Positions 35,286 to 43,711 of a DNA stretch of 64,000 nt are shown here, piece by piece. The stretch lies in the NCBI RefSeq assembly GCF_002257665.1, contig NZ_MQWB01000001.1, forward strand, positions 2,341,492 to 2,405,491. Direction: 5' to 3'. The notes beneath the pieces are model-generated. The model saw only the letters and a list, made by a program, of their open reading frames with translations. It did no database searches and was not told the DNA's origin. The DNA comes from Rubricoccus marinus. Lineage in GTDB: Bacteria > Bacteroidota > Rhodothermia > Rhodothermales > Rubricoccaceae. Numbering within the stretch: the stretch's first letter is position 1; every line of letters starts with the position of its first letter. A program made the position numbers and the translations under genes.

Positions 35286-36149
35286 GTGCGCGCCCTCGTT
35301 TTCCTGCTCGTGCCTCTGGCGCTCACTGCCTGCGGCGGCGGCAGCACCGAACCCGACGCGGCCTCTGGCGGCGCGGTGGTGGCGCGCGTCGGCGACGCGG
35401 TCCTGAGCGAGGGCGAATTGCAGGAAGCGCTCGGCGGCGCCACCCCAGGGTTGGACAGCGCCGCCGCGCGACGTCAGGTGATGGAGCAATGGGTCCGCCG
35501 CGAACTGGTGGTCCAGGAAGCCCGCCGCGCAGGCCTGGACGAGGAGGGCGACGTGCAGCGTGCTCTTCGCGAGAGCGAGCAGTCCGTTTTGGAAGCCGCC
35601 TACCTCTCGCGCTTTTTCGAGTCCACCCCTGCCGAGCCGACCGAGCCGGAGATCGCGGCGTACTACGAGGCCAACAGGGACAAGCTCACGCTCCGCGAGC
35701 CGTACGTCCGCGTCCGCCTCTTGCGGATGCCGACGGCCGCGCGCGCGCAAGAGGCCCAGAACGCCCTCGCGCAGATCCAGGGCACGCCTCTGGCGGATTC
35801 GCTGTTTGCCCTCACCGCCCGCGAGTACGCGACGGACCCCGACGGCGCCACCGAACTCGCGGACTCGTTTATCCCCGAGAGCCGCCTCCGCGCGCTCAAC
35901 GAGGATCTCGGCCTCCGCATCTCCGCTCTGGGCGCCGGCGCGGCGCCCATCGTGCTGACGGCGCCAGAGGCCACCTACGTCGTCTCCGTTGTGGAGCGCG
36001 TGCAGCCGGGGCAGGTGCCCTCGCTGGGCATGATCCGCCCGGAGATCGTGGAGCGCCTCGCCATCCGCAAGCGGAAAGACGCCGAAGCGCGCCACATCGC
36101 TCGCCTCCGCTCGGAGGCCGAGGCCGGCGGGCGCCTCGCCATCCAATAG
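35286..36149 (+). CDS. SurA/PpiD-like lipoprotein without a clear catalytic parvulin core
   Basis: A 287-residue lipoprotein (lipobox LTAC, Cys about residue 16) with a SurA N-terminal-like chaperone region ('VVARVGDAVLSEGELQEAL...VMEQWVRRELVVQEARRAGLDEEGDVQRAL'). A second part ('EIAAYYEANRDKLTLREPYVRVRLLRMPT') resembles a degenerate isomerase domain. The HILI and FGYH motifs of active parvulins are absent, so a chaperone-only role is likely. The GTG start is 1 bp after the upstream stop; cotranscribed with both neighbours. Confidence 0.78.
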   Translation: MRALVFLLVPLALTACGGGSTEPDAASGGAVVARVGDAVLSEGELQEALGGATPGLDSAAARRQVMEQWVRRELVVQEARRAGLDEEGDVQRALRESEQSVLEAAYLSRFFESTPAEPTEPEIAAYYEANRDKLTLREPYVRVRLLRMPTAARAQEAQNALAQIQGTPLADSLFALTAREYATDPDGATELADSFIPESRLRALNEDLGLRISALGAGAAPIVLTAPEATYVVSVVERVQPGQVPSLGMIRPEIVERLAIRKRKDAEARHIARLRSEAEAGGRLAIQ

Positions 36150-36238
36150 GCCCGTTTAGAAAGCCCGCGCGAAGCGTGGGCGCCGACGTACGAGCCGCGC
36201 CTCTGGCGCCGTTGGCTCGTCTCAACCACTCCCACCCC

Positions 36239-37597
36239 ATGCAGACGCTACCACGCCTCGCGGCCCTCGCCCTCTTGGCCTTCGCGGTCGCTTTCCCCAC
36301 TCGCGCGCAGGTCGCGCCCGGCACCGTTCTGGACGGCATCGCCGCCGTCGTGGGCGACGAGATCGTGCTCCACTCCGAGGCGACCGCGCTCGCGCAGCAG
36401 GCGTCCCAGGGGCAGCCGGTGACCAACGAGTTGTGGAGCCGCGCGCTGGACGAGTTGGTGCGTCAGCGCGTGCTCGTGATCCACGCCGAGCGCGACACGA
36501 CGATCATCATCGGCGAGGAAATGGTGCAGCAGCAGTTGGACGCTCAGGTGGGCCAGATGGCAGCCCAGGCGGGCGGCGAGGAGGCCTTGGAGGCCTACTA
36601 CCGCAAAACGATGGACGAGATCAAAGAGACCTTCCGCCAGGACGTGCGGAAGCAGCTCCTCGCAGAGCGCCTCCGCGGCACGCGGATGCGCGACGTGAGC
36701 GTGACGCCCGGCGAGGTCCGCGCGTGGCTGGAGCAGATCCCGCCCGCCGAGCGCCCCGAGGTGCCCGAGATCGTCCGCGTCGCCCACATCGTGAAGGTGC
36801 CGGCGGCGACGCCAGAGGTCAAGCAGGCCGCCCGTGACTTTGCCAGCGCGCTGCGCGATTCCGTCCTTGCTGAGCAGGCCACGCTCGCAGACCTCGCGCG
36901 CCGCCACTCAGACGACCCCGGGTCGGGCTCGCGAGGCGGTCTCATCGAGGACATCGAGCTTCGCCTCCTCGTGCCGGAGTTCGCAGCCGTTGCAGGCAGC
37001 ATCGCGCTCGAAGAGGTCTCCCAGGTGTTCGAGAGCCCGTTCGGCTACCACTTTCTCCGCGTCTCGGAGCGCGAGGCGGGCAAGGTGACGTTCCAGCACA
37101 TCCTCATCTCCGTCGAGATGGGCGCCGACGCTGCGGACATCGCCCGCCAGGAGCTCATGGTCCTGCGCGATTCCGTCGTGAACCACGGCGTCCCCTTCGA
37201 GGCCATCGCGCGCCGCCACTCCCAGGACCCGCTTAGCGCCGCGCGAGGCGGGTACGTCTCCGATCCCCGTACCGGCGATCGTGACATCCGCTTGGAAGCC
37301 CTCGGCGGGCAGTGGAAGGCCACGGTCGATACGCTCAGCGTCGGCGATGTGAGCGAGCCGGCCACCGTCCGCTTGCTGGACAACGCGGGCACGCAGGCCG
37401 TGCACATCGTGCTCCTGCAGAAAAAGACGCCCCCGCACGCGCTCTCAGTCGAGACCGACTACGCGCTGCTCTCCCAATACGCGCTCAACGACAAGCGCCG
37501 CGAGGTCTTCGACCAATGGGTGCGCCGCCTCCAGCGCGATGTCTACGTCGACATCCGCTCGCCGCGCTACACCGCCGAGAGTGCGACCGAGAGCTAG
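36239..37597 (+). CDS. surA: Periplasmic chaperone/isomerase SurA
   Basis: A 452-residue exported protein: signal peptide (~1-23, ending FPTRAQ), N-terminal chaperone domain ('LDGIAAVVGDEIVLHSEATALAQQ'), and two parvulin domains starting near residue 180 (VAHIVKVP) and 284 (FQHILISVEM), each with the FGYH-type ending in at least the first. This is the SurA layout; it delivers unfolded outer-membrane proteins to the BAM complex. Third of three tandem isomerase genes. ATG 36239 follows ACTCCCACCCC. An intrinsic terminator follows at 37619. Confidence 0.88.
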   Translation: MQTLPRLAALALLAFAVAFPTRAQVAPGTVLDGIAAVVGDEIVLHSEATALAQQASQGQPVTNELWSRALDELVRQRVLVIHAERDTTIIIGEEMVQQQLDAQVGQMAAQAGGEEALEAYYRKTMDEIKETFRQDVRKQLLAERLRGTRMRDVSVTPGEVRAWLEQIPPAERPEVPEIVRVAHIVKVPAATPEVKQAARDFASALRDSVLAEQATLADLARRHSDDPGSGSRGGLIEDIELRLLVPEFAAVAGSIALEEVSQVFESPFGYHFLRVSEREAGKVTFQHILISVEMGADAADIARQELMVLRDSVVNHGVPFEAIARRHSQDPLSAARGGYVSDPRTGDRDIRLEALGGQWKATVDTLSVGDVSEPATVRLLDNAGTQAVHIVLLQKKTPPHALSVETDYALLSQYALNDKRREVFDQWVRRLQRDVYVDIRSPRYTAESATES

Positions 37598-37618
37598 ACT
37601 CTGGCGCCCGCGCCCTTT

Positions 37619-37654
37619 CGCCGCCACCGGACCCGATCTGATGGCGGCGTTTTT
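37619..37654 (+). terminator. Intrinsic terminator after surA
   Basis: CGCCGCCA and TGGCGGCG form an 8-bp stem, directly followed by TTTTT. One of only two hairpins in the window with a clear T-run; the other is in the metY leader. Confidence 0.85.
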
Positions 37655-37727
37655 GTACGCGCCAGAGGCCTTGCGACGCCTCGCCCGCGAGAGGCCTCTG
37701 GCGCGGCACGCGAAACGCGACGCGGCG

Positions 37728-37735
37728 TAGGTTGG
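37728..37735 (+). promoter_or_regulatory. Promoter -7-like box TAGGTTGG
   Basis: 50 nt upstream of the MoxR ATG. Confidence 0.4.
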
Positions 37736-37785
37736 CGCCCTTCCCCCGCCCGCGCCTCTGGCGCCGCACCGACGCCCCGCGCTCT

Positions 37786-38772
37786 ATGCCCATCGACCCG
37801 AACGACCCCGCCGCCGCCGATCAACTCGCCGAGGCGTACCGGCGCCTCCGCGCCGAGATCGGCAAGGTCATCGTGGGGCAGGACGAAGCCATCGAGGGGC
37901 TGATCGTGGCACTTCTGGCGGGCGGTCACGTGCTGCTCGTGGGCGTACCGGGGCTGGCGAAAACGCTGCTCGTGCGCACGCTCGCGCAGGCACTGGACCT
38001 GGACTTTAGCCGCGTCCAGTTCACGCCGGACCTGATGCCGGGCGACATCACGGGAACCGAGATCATCGAGGAAGACCCAGCCACGGGCCGCCGCGACTTC
38101 CGGTTTGCCAAAGGCCCCATCTTCGCCAACGTGGTCCTCGCCGACGAGGTGAACCGCACGCCGCCCAAAACGCAGGCGGCGTTGCTCGAAGCGATGCAGG
38201 AGCACCGCGTGACGGCCGCTGGCGAGACGTTCACGCTGGAAGAGCCGTTCTTCGTCCTCGCGACGCAGAACCCCATCGAGCAGGAGGGCACCTACCCCCT
38301 TCCAGAGGCGCAACTGGACCGCTTTATGCTCAACCTGTGGCTGGACTACCCCAGCTTCGAGGACGAGGTCTCGGTCGTCAAGAGCACGACGGGCGCATCG
38401 CCTGCACCCGTAAGCCGTGCGATCTCGCGCGAGGACCTGCTGGCGTTCCAGAAGCTCGTCCGCGCCGTTCCGGTCGCGGACTCCGTCGTGGAGCACGCCG
38501 TCCGTCTGGTGTCGCGCACGCGTCCCGGCCGTGAGGGCACTCCGGACTTCGCGACAGAGTACCTGTCCTACGGAGCCGGTCCGCGCGCGAGCCAGTACCT
38601 CGTGCTCGGCGCGAAGGCGTTGGCGCTGCTCGAAGGCCGCCTGACGCCTCTGGCGGAGCACGTGGACCGTCTCGCCGTCCCGGTCCTGCGCCACCGCATC
38701 GTGACCAACTTCGCGGCCGACGCCGACGGCGTCTCGTCCGTGGACGTGATTCGCCGCCTCACCGCACGCTGA
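37786..38772 (+). CDS. MoxR-family AAA+ ATPase
   Basis: A 328-residue AAA+ protein with Walker A GVPGLAKT (~50-57), Walker B VVLADEVNR (~117-125), sensor 1 'FVLATQNPIEQEGTYPLPEAQLDRF' and the C-terminal lid. MoxR ATPases act as chaperones that activate or insert metal into partner enzymes, commonly VWA-domain proteins. No VWA gene is next to it; instead its stop overlaps the start of an FAD oxidoreductase by 1 bp (TGATG), which may be a client. The iterated word is nearly absent from its core. Confidence 0.92.
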   Translation: MPIDPNDPAAADQLAEAYRRLRAEIGKVIVGQDEAIEGLIVALLAGGHVLLVGVPGLAKTLLVRTLAQALDLDFSRVQFTPDLMPGDITGTEIIEEDPATGRRDFRFAKGPIFANVVLADEVNRTPPKTQAALLEAMQEHRVTAAGETFTLEEPFFVLATQNPIEQEGTYPLPEAQLDRFMLNLWLDYPSFEDEVSVVKSTTGASPAPVSRAISREDLLAFQKLVRAVPVADSVVEHAVRLVSRTRPGREGTPDFATEYLSYGAGPRASQYLVLGAKALALLEGRLTPLAEHVDRLAVPVLRHRIVTNFAADADGVSSVDVIRRLTAR

Positions 38773-39983
38773 TGCACGTCCTCATCGTCGGCGGTGGGCA
38801 CGCGTCGCTGCCGCTTCTGGCGCGCGCCAGAGGCCTGGTTCGGCGCGGCGCGGAGGTAACGCTGATCAGCGACTGCCCGCACCTGTGGTACTCCGGCATG
38901 ACGCCCGAGTACCTCGGCCGGGTCTACCCTCGCGAGGACGTGACCATCGACCTCAGCGCGATCTGCACCCGCGAGGGCGTCCGGTTCGTGTCCGAGCCGG
39001 CCGTCGCGCTGGACGCCCCGGCGCGCGAGGTAGAGACGGCCTCTGGCGCCCGGTTCTTCTACGACGTGTGCGCGGTCGACGTGGGCGCGGCGAACCCCGC
39101 GCAAGAGGCCGCGGGACCGGCGGTGCGGACCAAGCCGCTGCACAAGATCGGGGCGCTCCGCGCTTTTCTGAGCGAGGTGGCCTCTGGCGCGAGCGACGAA
39201 ACGCGGCGCCTCGTCATCGTGGGCGGCGGCGCGGCGGGCGTCGAAGTCGCGCTGAACCTCTCGGCGCGGCCAGACCTAAAGGGACGGCTGGAACTCTCTC
39301 TGGTGGAGCCGTCCGGCGCGCTGCTCTCGGCGTTCCCGCGCAGCGCGCAGCGCTGGGCCTACGACACGCTGCGCCAGAGGCAGGTAGACGTGCGGCTGGG
39401 ATCCGAAGTGGACCGCGTCGAGCCCGGAGCCGTGCGGCTCGCCTCTAGCGCCTCGGTCCCCGCCGACCGCGTGCTGTGGGCGACGGGCTCGGTCGGGCAC
39501 GCTTGGCTGGCCGAGGCGCTGGACGCCGACGCCAGAGGCTTCGTGCGCGTCCACGAGACGCTGCAGGCGCACCGCTTTCCGCGCGTGTTCGTGGCGGGCG
39601 ATGCCGCCGTCGTGGACGGCCACGAGGACCTCGCGCGCGTCGGCGTCCACGCTGTCAAGCAGGGGCCAACGCTCGCACGCAACGTGGAAACGCTGGTCGA
39701 CGCGCTCGCCTCGGGCGAGGCGCCAGAGGCCGCGTCGCTCACGACGTGGCGGCCGTACCCAGTGGCACCGCTTATCCTCTCCACCGGCACGCACGAGGGG
39801 CTTTTCGTAGCCGGGCCTCTGGCGCTGCGCGGCGCGTGGGCGCTCGCGCTCAAGCACCGCGTGGACCGGAAGTGGATCGAGCCATACCTCACTGCGGCGC
39901 CTTCGTGGGCTGGACACCTCGACCTCCGTGCGGCCGAGGACGCCGTGCCGTTTGGTCCTAGGCACGGCGGCGCTAGAGGCTAG
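38772..39983 (+). CDS. FAD-dependent pyridine nucleotide-disulfide oxidoreductase (NDH-2-like)
   Basis: A 403-residue flavoprotein with an N-terminal FAD-binding GGGHAS motif (residues 7-12), a second nucleotide-binding motif IVGGGAAGVEVAL (~153-165), and a late 'RVFVAGDAAVVDG' typical of the FAD ribityl site. The layout matches the group containing type II NADH dehydrogenases and the SelD-fused oxidoreductases. No membrane anchor helix is clear. It could pass electrons from NAD(P)H to a quinone or other acceptor. Translation is coupled to the MoxR gene. Confidence 0.85.
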   Translation: MHVLIVGGGHASLPLLARARGLVRRGAEVTLISDCPHLWYSGMTPEYLGRVYPREDVTIDLSAICTREGVRFVSEPAVALDAPAREVETASGARFFYDVCAVDVGAANPAQEAAGPAVRTKPLHKIGALRAFLSEVASGASDETRRLVIVGGGAAGVEVALNLSARPDLKGRLELSLVEPSGALLSAFPRSAQRWAYDTLRQRQVDVRLGSEVDRVEPGAVRLASSASVPADRVLWATGSVGHAWLAEALDADARGFVRVHETLQAHRFPRVFVAGDAAVVDGHEDLARVGVHAVKQGPTLARNVETLVDALASGEAPEAASLTTWRPYPVAPLILSTGTHEGLFVAGPLALRGAWALALKHRVDRKWIEPYLTAAPSWAGHLDLRAAEDAVPFGPRHGGARG

Positions 39984-39991
39984 ACTTCGCC

Positions 39992-40618
39992 ATGCTCCGT
40001 GCCGCTCTCGTGTTCGCGCTTCTGCTCCCGCCGCTGGCGGGATGCGGTCGCGAGGCCACGCCGGGAGCGTCGCCCGAGGCGTCACGCGAGCGCGGCCGGA
40101 ATGCGTCTTCTCCGCCAGGGGCCGACCCGTTCGACGCGCCTCTGGCGGAGGGCCGCCCGCGGCCACAGGCCGAGACGGTGTTCGACGCCGCCGAGGCGGT
40201 GTTCGACACGCTGGAGCCGCGGTACCGCCCGGGCATCGAGATTCCGGTAGCGCCGAGACCGCGCCCGAGGCCACGCCCCACGCCTCCGCCGATTCCAGAG
40301 CCAGGGCCGCCGTCCCTTCCGCCGCCCTCGCCGTCCCCGCCCGTCGCGGGAAGCTGCGACGTGCGCAGCACGGAGGGCTTCTGCTTTACCTACACCGGCG
40401 CGACGTGGGACAGGCAAACGGCGGAGAACCACTGCGCGGCGGCGCCCAACTCGTCTTTTCAGGCCGGCGAGTGCCCGGCCGAGCGCCGCATCGCGACGTG
40501 CGTCTTCCGCCGCGGCGAGGCGCCCGCGCGCCAGATCGTGTACACGTACTACGAGCCGTACGATCTCGACCTCGCGCGCATCGCCTGCCCGGGCCGGTTT
40601 ACTGAGATCGGAGAGTGA
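39992..40618 (+). CDS. Proline-rich cysteine-containing lipoprotein
   Basis: A 208-residue lipoprotein (lipobox LAGC, Cys18). Residues ~85-120 are a Pro-Arg-rich spacer (RPRPRPRPTPPPIPEPGPPS) that may cross peptidoglycan. The C-terminal ~85-residue domain holds six Cys (SCDV, FCF, HCA, ECP, TCV, ACP), enough for three disulfides. The domain is not recognised. It starts 8 bp after the oxidoreductase stop. Confidence 0.7.
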   Translation: MLRAALVFALLLPPLAGCGREATPGASPEASRERGRNASSPPGADPFDAPLAEGRPRPQAETVFDAAEAVFDTLEPRYRPGIEIPVAPRPRPRPRPTPPPIPEPGPPSLPPPSPSPPVAGSCDVRSTEGFCFTYTGATWDRQTAENHCAAAPNSSFQAGECPAERRIATCVFRRGEAPARQIVYTYYEPYDLDLARIACPGRFTEIGE

Positions 40619-40623
40619 GCCCG

Positions 40624-40658
40624 CGCCAGAGGCGGTCTAGTCGTGCGGCCTCTGGCGC
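40624..40658. terminator. Inverted iterated words between convergent genes
   Basis: CGCCAGAGG near 40624 and GGCCTCTGGCGC at 40648-40658 can pair around the 18-bp gap between the lipoprotein and sdpI stops. The right arm also codes the SdpI C-terminus (LWRQRPHD). Confidence 0.4.
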
Positions 40659-41233
40659 CACAGCCACCACGAGTACAGGATGGACCCGAACGCCAGCGCT
40701 CCCGTCGCGGTGGTGGCCACGAGGGTAAACGGCTCGGCCGCAAGAGGCCACCACAAGACGGCCAAGCCCGCCGAGGTTGCCAGTAGTAGGTGGCCGGTTA
40801 CGCGGTGGGTCTGCCGCCACACGTCGTCGTCGCGGAGGGTCCAGGGCGTGCGGACGCCGAAAAACCAGTTGGGCCGAAGCGAAGGCATGGCGTTGCCCAG
40901 CACGCCCAGGATCAGAATCCAGAGGAGGCTATCGACGTGCGCAGGATCTCCGCCCGTCTGAGACCGCATCTGCATGACGGCCCCTACCGCGCACACGGCC
41001 GCGATTCCGAGCCGCGTCCCCGGCAGAGGCTTCTGGTCCCACGCCACCTTCCGCCGGGGGTCCAGAGCCGGAGCGATCAGCAGCAACGCGTAGGCGCTGA
41101 AACCGCCCCAGATCACATCGGGGACGCCGACGCCACGGCTCAGCGCGGCCCACGCCGGCAGCGCGAGCGAGAGGACCGCCGTCGCGTCCGCGAGCATCAC
41201 GCGAGCGCCCCGCTCGCGGGCCTCTGGCGTCAC
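40637..41233 (-). CDS. SdpI-family membrane protein
   Basis: A 198-residue protein with about six hydrophobic segments and the SdpI-type motif 'NAMPSLRPNWFFGVRTPWTLRDDDVWRQTHRVTGHL', which is the family signature. In Bacillus, SdpI gives immunity to the SdpC killing factor and also captures the ArsR-type repressor SdpR at the membrane. Here an ArsR gene lies just upstream, with a GTGA overlap, so the pairing is the same. The GTG at 41233 is chosen from that overlap; MLADATAV is a possible later start. Confidence 0.85.
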   Translation of the reverse strand: MTPEARERGARVMLADATAVLSLALPAWAALSRGVGVPDVIWGGFSAYALLLIAPALDPRRKVAWDQKPLPGTRLGIAAVCAVGAVMQMRSQTGGDPAHVDSLLWILILGVLGNAMPSLRPNWFFGVRTPWTLRDDDVWRQTHRVTGHLLLATSAGLAVLWWPLAAEPFTLVATTATGALAFGSILYSWWLWRQRPHD

Positions 41234-41520
41234 GTCGCCGCCTCGGTCTCCCCGTCTGCCTCCCCCGCGCGGAGAAGCGTCAGCATCCAACTCGCGGCCT
41301 CCTCCAGAGCGGTCGTCGCGAGGCGGTACCGGACAAACCGGCCGTCTTTCTCGGCGCTGACGAGCCCCGCCTGCCGCAGCAGGTCCAGGTGGTACGAGGC
41401 GTTCGGCCCCGAAACGCCCATCGCGTCCGCGACCTCTGTGGCCGTCCGCTCGCCTCTGGCGAGGAGATCGAGAATCGAGCGGCGCGTGGGGTCGGCGAGA
41501 GCTTTGTAGGTCGTGCTCAT
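41230..41520 (-). CDS. ArsR/SdpR-type transcriptional repressor
   Basis: A 96-residue winged-helix regulator: 'YKALADPTRRSILDLLARGERTATEVADAMGVSGPNASYHLDLLRQAGLVSAEKDGRFVRYRL' is a standard ArsR HTH with recognition helix NASYHLDLL. No metal-binding Cys is present (no ELCVCDL), so it is SdpR-like rather than metal-sensing. It is coupled on both sides by 4-bp overlaps, to the hydrolase upstream and sdpI downstream. It probably represses its own operon; inverted repeats at 42959-42987 are the likely operator. Confidence 0.9.
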   Translation of the reverse strand: MSTTYKALADPTRRSILDLLARGERTATEVADAMGVSGPNASYHLDLLRQAGLVSAEKDGRFVRYRLATTALEEAASWMLTLLRAGEADGETEAAT

Positions 41521-42944
41521 GGCTGGAGGTCTAGAATCCAGTCCGCGACCCGGTCCATGACCGCGGGCGCGTACGACTGCCGGATGGTGCTGTACTCCGT
41601 CACGGCGCCGGTTTGGGTGGGCTGGAACAGATGGTTGAGGTTGGGAAGCACCACCACCTCCGTCCCCTCTGGCGCGCCCGCGAGCGCGTCGACGGCAGCC
41701 TCGACGTTTCCGCGCACGCGCACCTGCTGGTCCCGCGCGGCGAACAGCGCCAGGACTGGAACTGACACCTCGCGGAGCGCCAGCGCTGGATCGTAGCCGA
41801 GGTAATACCGCATCCACGGATCGGAGAGGCCGCTGGCGAGAGCACCGACCCTCTCGCTTGTGACCCCGAGTGCTTGCAGCGCGCTCATGTCCACACCGTC
41901 CACCTCGGCGGCGTAGGCCGCAGCGGCCCGATCGGCCGCCGTCTCGGCGTCGCCAGAGGCCAACGCGTCCAACATCGACGCGATACCCCGCTCGTACGCG
42001 CCCGTGGCCTCTGGCGCCAGGCCGGCTCCCACGATGTCCTTGCTCAACTGGTACTGGATCACCTCGCGGCCCGGGATCGCGGGTCCCGCCAGGAGCACGA
42101 GGAAATCCACCGCCTCCGACGCGACGGCCACGATCGGCCCGATGGCGCCGCCCTCAGAATGCCCGACGATCCCCACCGACTCCACCTCGGAACGGGTCGC
42201 GAGGTATTCGGCGACGGCCTGCGCGTCCAGCGCGAGGTCTGCCGTCGTGGCGGCGCCGTAGTCCCCCGTCGATGCCGCCGTGCCCCGGTCGTCGTAGCGG
42301 AGAACCGCGATGCCGCGCCGCGCGAGGTAGTCCGAGAGGACGTAGAACAGCTTGTTGCCCGCCACGTCGGAATCCCGCGCCTGCGCCCCAGAGCCGGAGA
42401 CGAGCACGACGCCCGGAAACGGTCCCGCGCCGTGCGGAATCGTAAGCGTTCCGGCAATCGTCACGCCTTCGACGGACTGGACGCGGACCTCCTCGGCTTG
42501 ATAGGGAAAGGGAGCCTTGGGTTCGTCCAGCGCCAGAGGCGCCGTCGCTACCGCGGCTTCTCCACGCACGTTCTCTTCAGCGACGTCCGCGCCGGCCGTT
42601 TCTCCGTCGGAGACGCGACGGAGGTTGAGCGTCGTCGGCTGCCCCTGAACGAGTTCGCCGGTGATCACGTCGCCCTCCAGCGTGCCCCTGTATACCGCAT
42701 TGACCGCCGGGACCGTGATGGTGAGCGTCGTGCCGTCAAAGGTGGTTTCGCCTGTCGAGACGCCCATCGCGCCCTGAGCCGGTACGTCGAGCGTCGTGCT
42801 CAGAACGCCGTCGGTTTCCGTGATGTGAAACACGGTCGTAAGGCCCGTCCCTTCGACGGTGCCGCTCCAGTCTCCGACGACAGCAGCGGGCTGGGCAGCG
42901 GCGGAACCGCACAGGACGAGAAGGAAGATCAGGAGCCTGCGCAT
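41517..42944 (-). CDS. Secreted alpha/beta hydrolase
   Basis: A 475-residue exported protein: signal peptide (~1-18), a beta-rich N-terminal domain (~20-115, 'VVGDWSGTVEGTGLTTVFHITETDG') and an alpha/beta hydrolase domain (~150-475) with nucleophile elbow GHSEGG, acid in 'LALFAARDQQV' and His in 'LPNLNHLFQP'. This arrangement is frequent in Bacteroidota and is predicted to be an esterase or peptidase. It is first in an operon with the ArsR repressor and SdpI, so its product may be an envelope stress or toxin-related enzyme. Confidence 0.87.
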   Translation of the reverse strand: MRRLLIFLLVLCGSAAAQPAAVVGDWSGTVEGTGLTTVFHITETDGVLSTTLDVPAQGAMGVSTGETTFDGTTLTITVPAVNAVYRGTLEGDVITGELVQGQPTTLNLRRVSDGETAGADVAEENVRGEAAVATAPLALDEPKAPFPYQAEEVRVQSVEGVTIAGTLTIPHGAGPFPGVVLVSGSGAQARDSDVAGNKLFYVLSDYLARRGIAVLRYDDRGTAASTGDYGAATTADLALDAQAVAEYLATRSEVESVGIVGHSEGGAIGPIVAVASEAVDFLVLLAGPAIPGREVIQYQLSKDIVGAGLAPEATGAYERGIASMLDALASGDAETAADRAAAAYAAEVDGVDMSALQALGVTSERVGALASGLSDPWMRYYLGYDPALALREVSVPVLALFAARDQQVRVRGNVEAAVDALAGAPEGTEVVVLPNLNHLFQPTQTGAVTEYSTIRQSYAPAVMDRVADWILDLQP

Positions 42945-42958
42945 AGGGAGAGGGCGCT

Positions 42959-42987
42959 AACGGTTCAACGAATCTAGAACCGTTGAA
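42959..42987. promoter_or_regulatory. Overlapping inverted repeats, candidate ArsR operator
   Basis: AACGGTTC (42959-42966) pairs with GAACCGTT (42977-42984), and TTCAACG (42964-42970) pairs with CGTTGAA (42981-42987). They lie 15-43 bp upstream of the hydrolase-arsR-sdpI operon and overlap a promoter box TAGATTCG (minus strand, 42969-42976), as an autorepressor site would. Confidence 0.6.
42969..42976 (-). promoter_or_regulatory. Promoter -7-like box TAGATTCG
   Basis: Minus strand, ending 24 nt before the hydrolase ATG at 42944 and lying inside the inverted repeats. Confidence 0.5.
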
Positions 42988-43008
42988 TCACTATCGCAAC
43001 ACGTCCTC

Positions 43009-43659
43009 TCAGAACCCCACGGTTACCCCAACGCCAGAGGCCGTGACCGTCAGCGCTGTCGCGTCCACCAGTTCCACTAGACCGCCGAGCCTCTGGCGTG
43101 ATGCGAGATACGCGATACCGTCGAGCACGAAAAGGCCCGCACCCTGGAGAATGAGGGCCGCGCCGTGGCCCTTCCATAGGTCCGCATTTGGCGCGCCCCG
43201 CCGGCCCGCGACGTACATGGTCGTTCCTACGGCCGCGTAGCCCACGTTGAGTCCGAGGTTGACGAGCAGGATGTCAGCGTAGCCGTTCTCTGCGCCGAAC
43301 GCCGCAGCCCACTCGCCAGAGGCCTCGCCCGGGCCGCTGGCGAGCCCGATCCCCGCGATGCCCATGTTGATGGCGCCCCACGCGGCTGACTGGATGCCGA
43401 ACGCGCGCCGCATCCGGTCGGCTTCGAGGTCGGAGAGCGCGATTAGCACGAGGCCGCCCGCCACGTTCGCCGCACCCCACGCGCCCACGCGCCAGAGGTG
43501 TGCCGTCTGGTCCTCGCGCAGGTCCGCCGAGAGCGCGAGCACGTCGCCAGAGGCTCCGGACGCCAGCGCCTCTTGCGCGGCGAGGGCGCCGGGGAAGAAC
43601 AGGAGGAGACACGCCGCGAGGCGCAGCCTCTGGCGGCGGACCACGTTGGAGGGAAGCAT
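43009..43659 (-). CDS. Uncharacterised exported membrane protein
   Basis: A 216-residue protein with a signal peptide (~1-28, ending ALAAQ) and four hydrophobic segments ('VGAWGAANVAGGLVLIALSDLE', 'AAWGAINMGIAGIGLA', 'DILLVNLGLNVGYAAVGTTMYVAG', 'ALILQGAGLFVLDGIAYLASRQR'). This resembles small Bacteroidota families of unknown function often seen near the envelope. The ATG at 43659 starts the signal peptide. Function not recognised. Confidence 0.7.
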   Translation of the reverse strand: MLPSNVVRRQRLRLAACLLLFFPGALAAQEALASGASGDVLALSADLREDQTAHLWRVGAWGAANVAGGLVLIALSDLEADRMRRAFGIQSAAWGAINMGIAGIGLASGPGEASGEWAAAFGAENGYADILLVNLGLNVGYAAVGTTMYVAGRRGAPNADLWKGHGAALILQGAGLFVLDGIAYLASRQRLGGLVELVDATALTVTASGVGVTVGF

Positions 43660-43711
43660 CGTAGGAGCGGGACGGGACAGCGTCCATGCCCCTCCCCTGC
43701 CCCGCGTTCCC

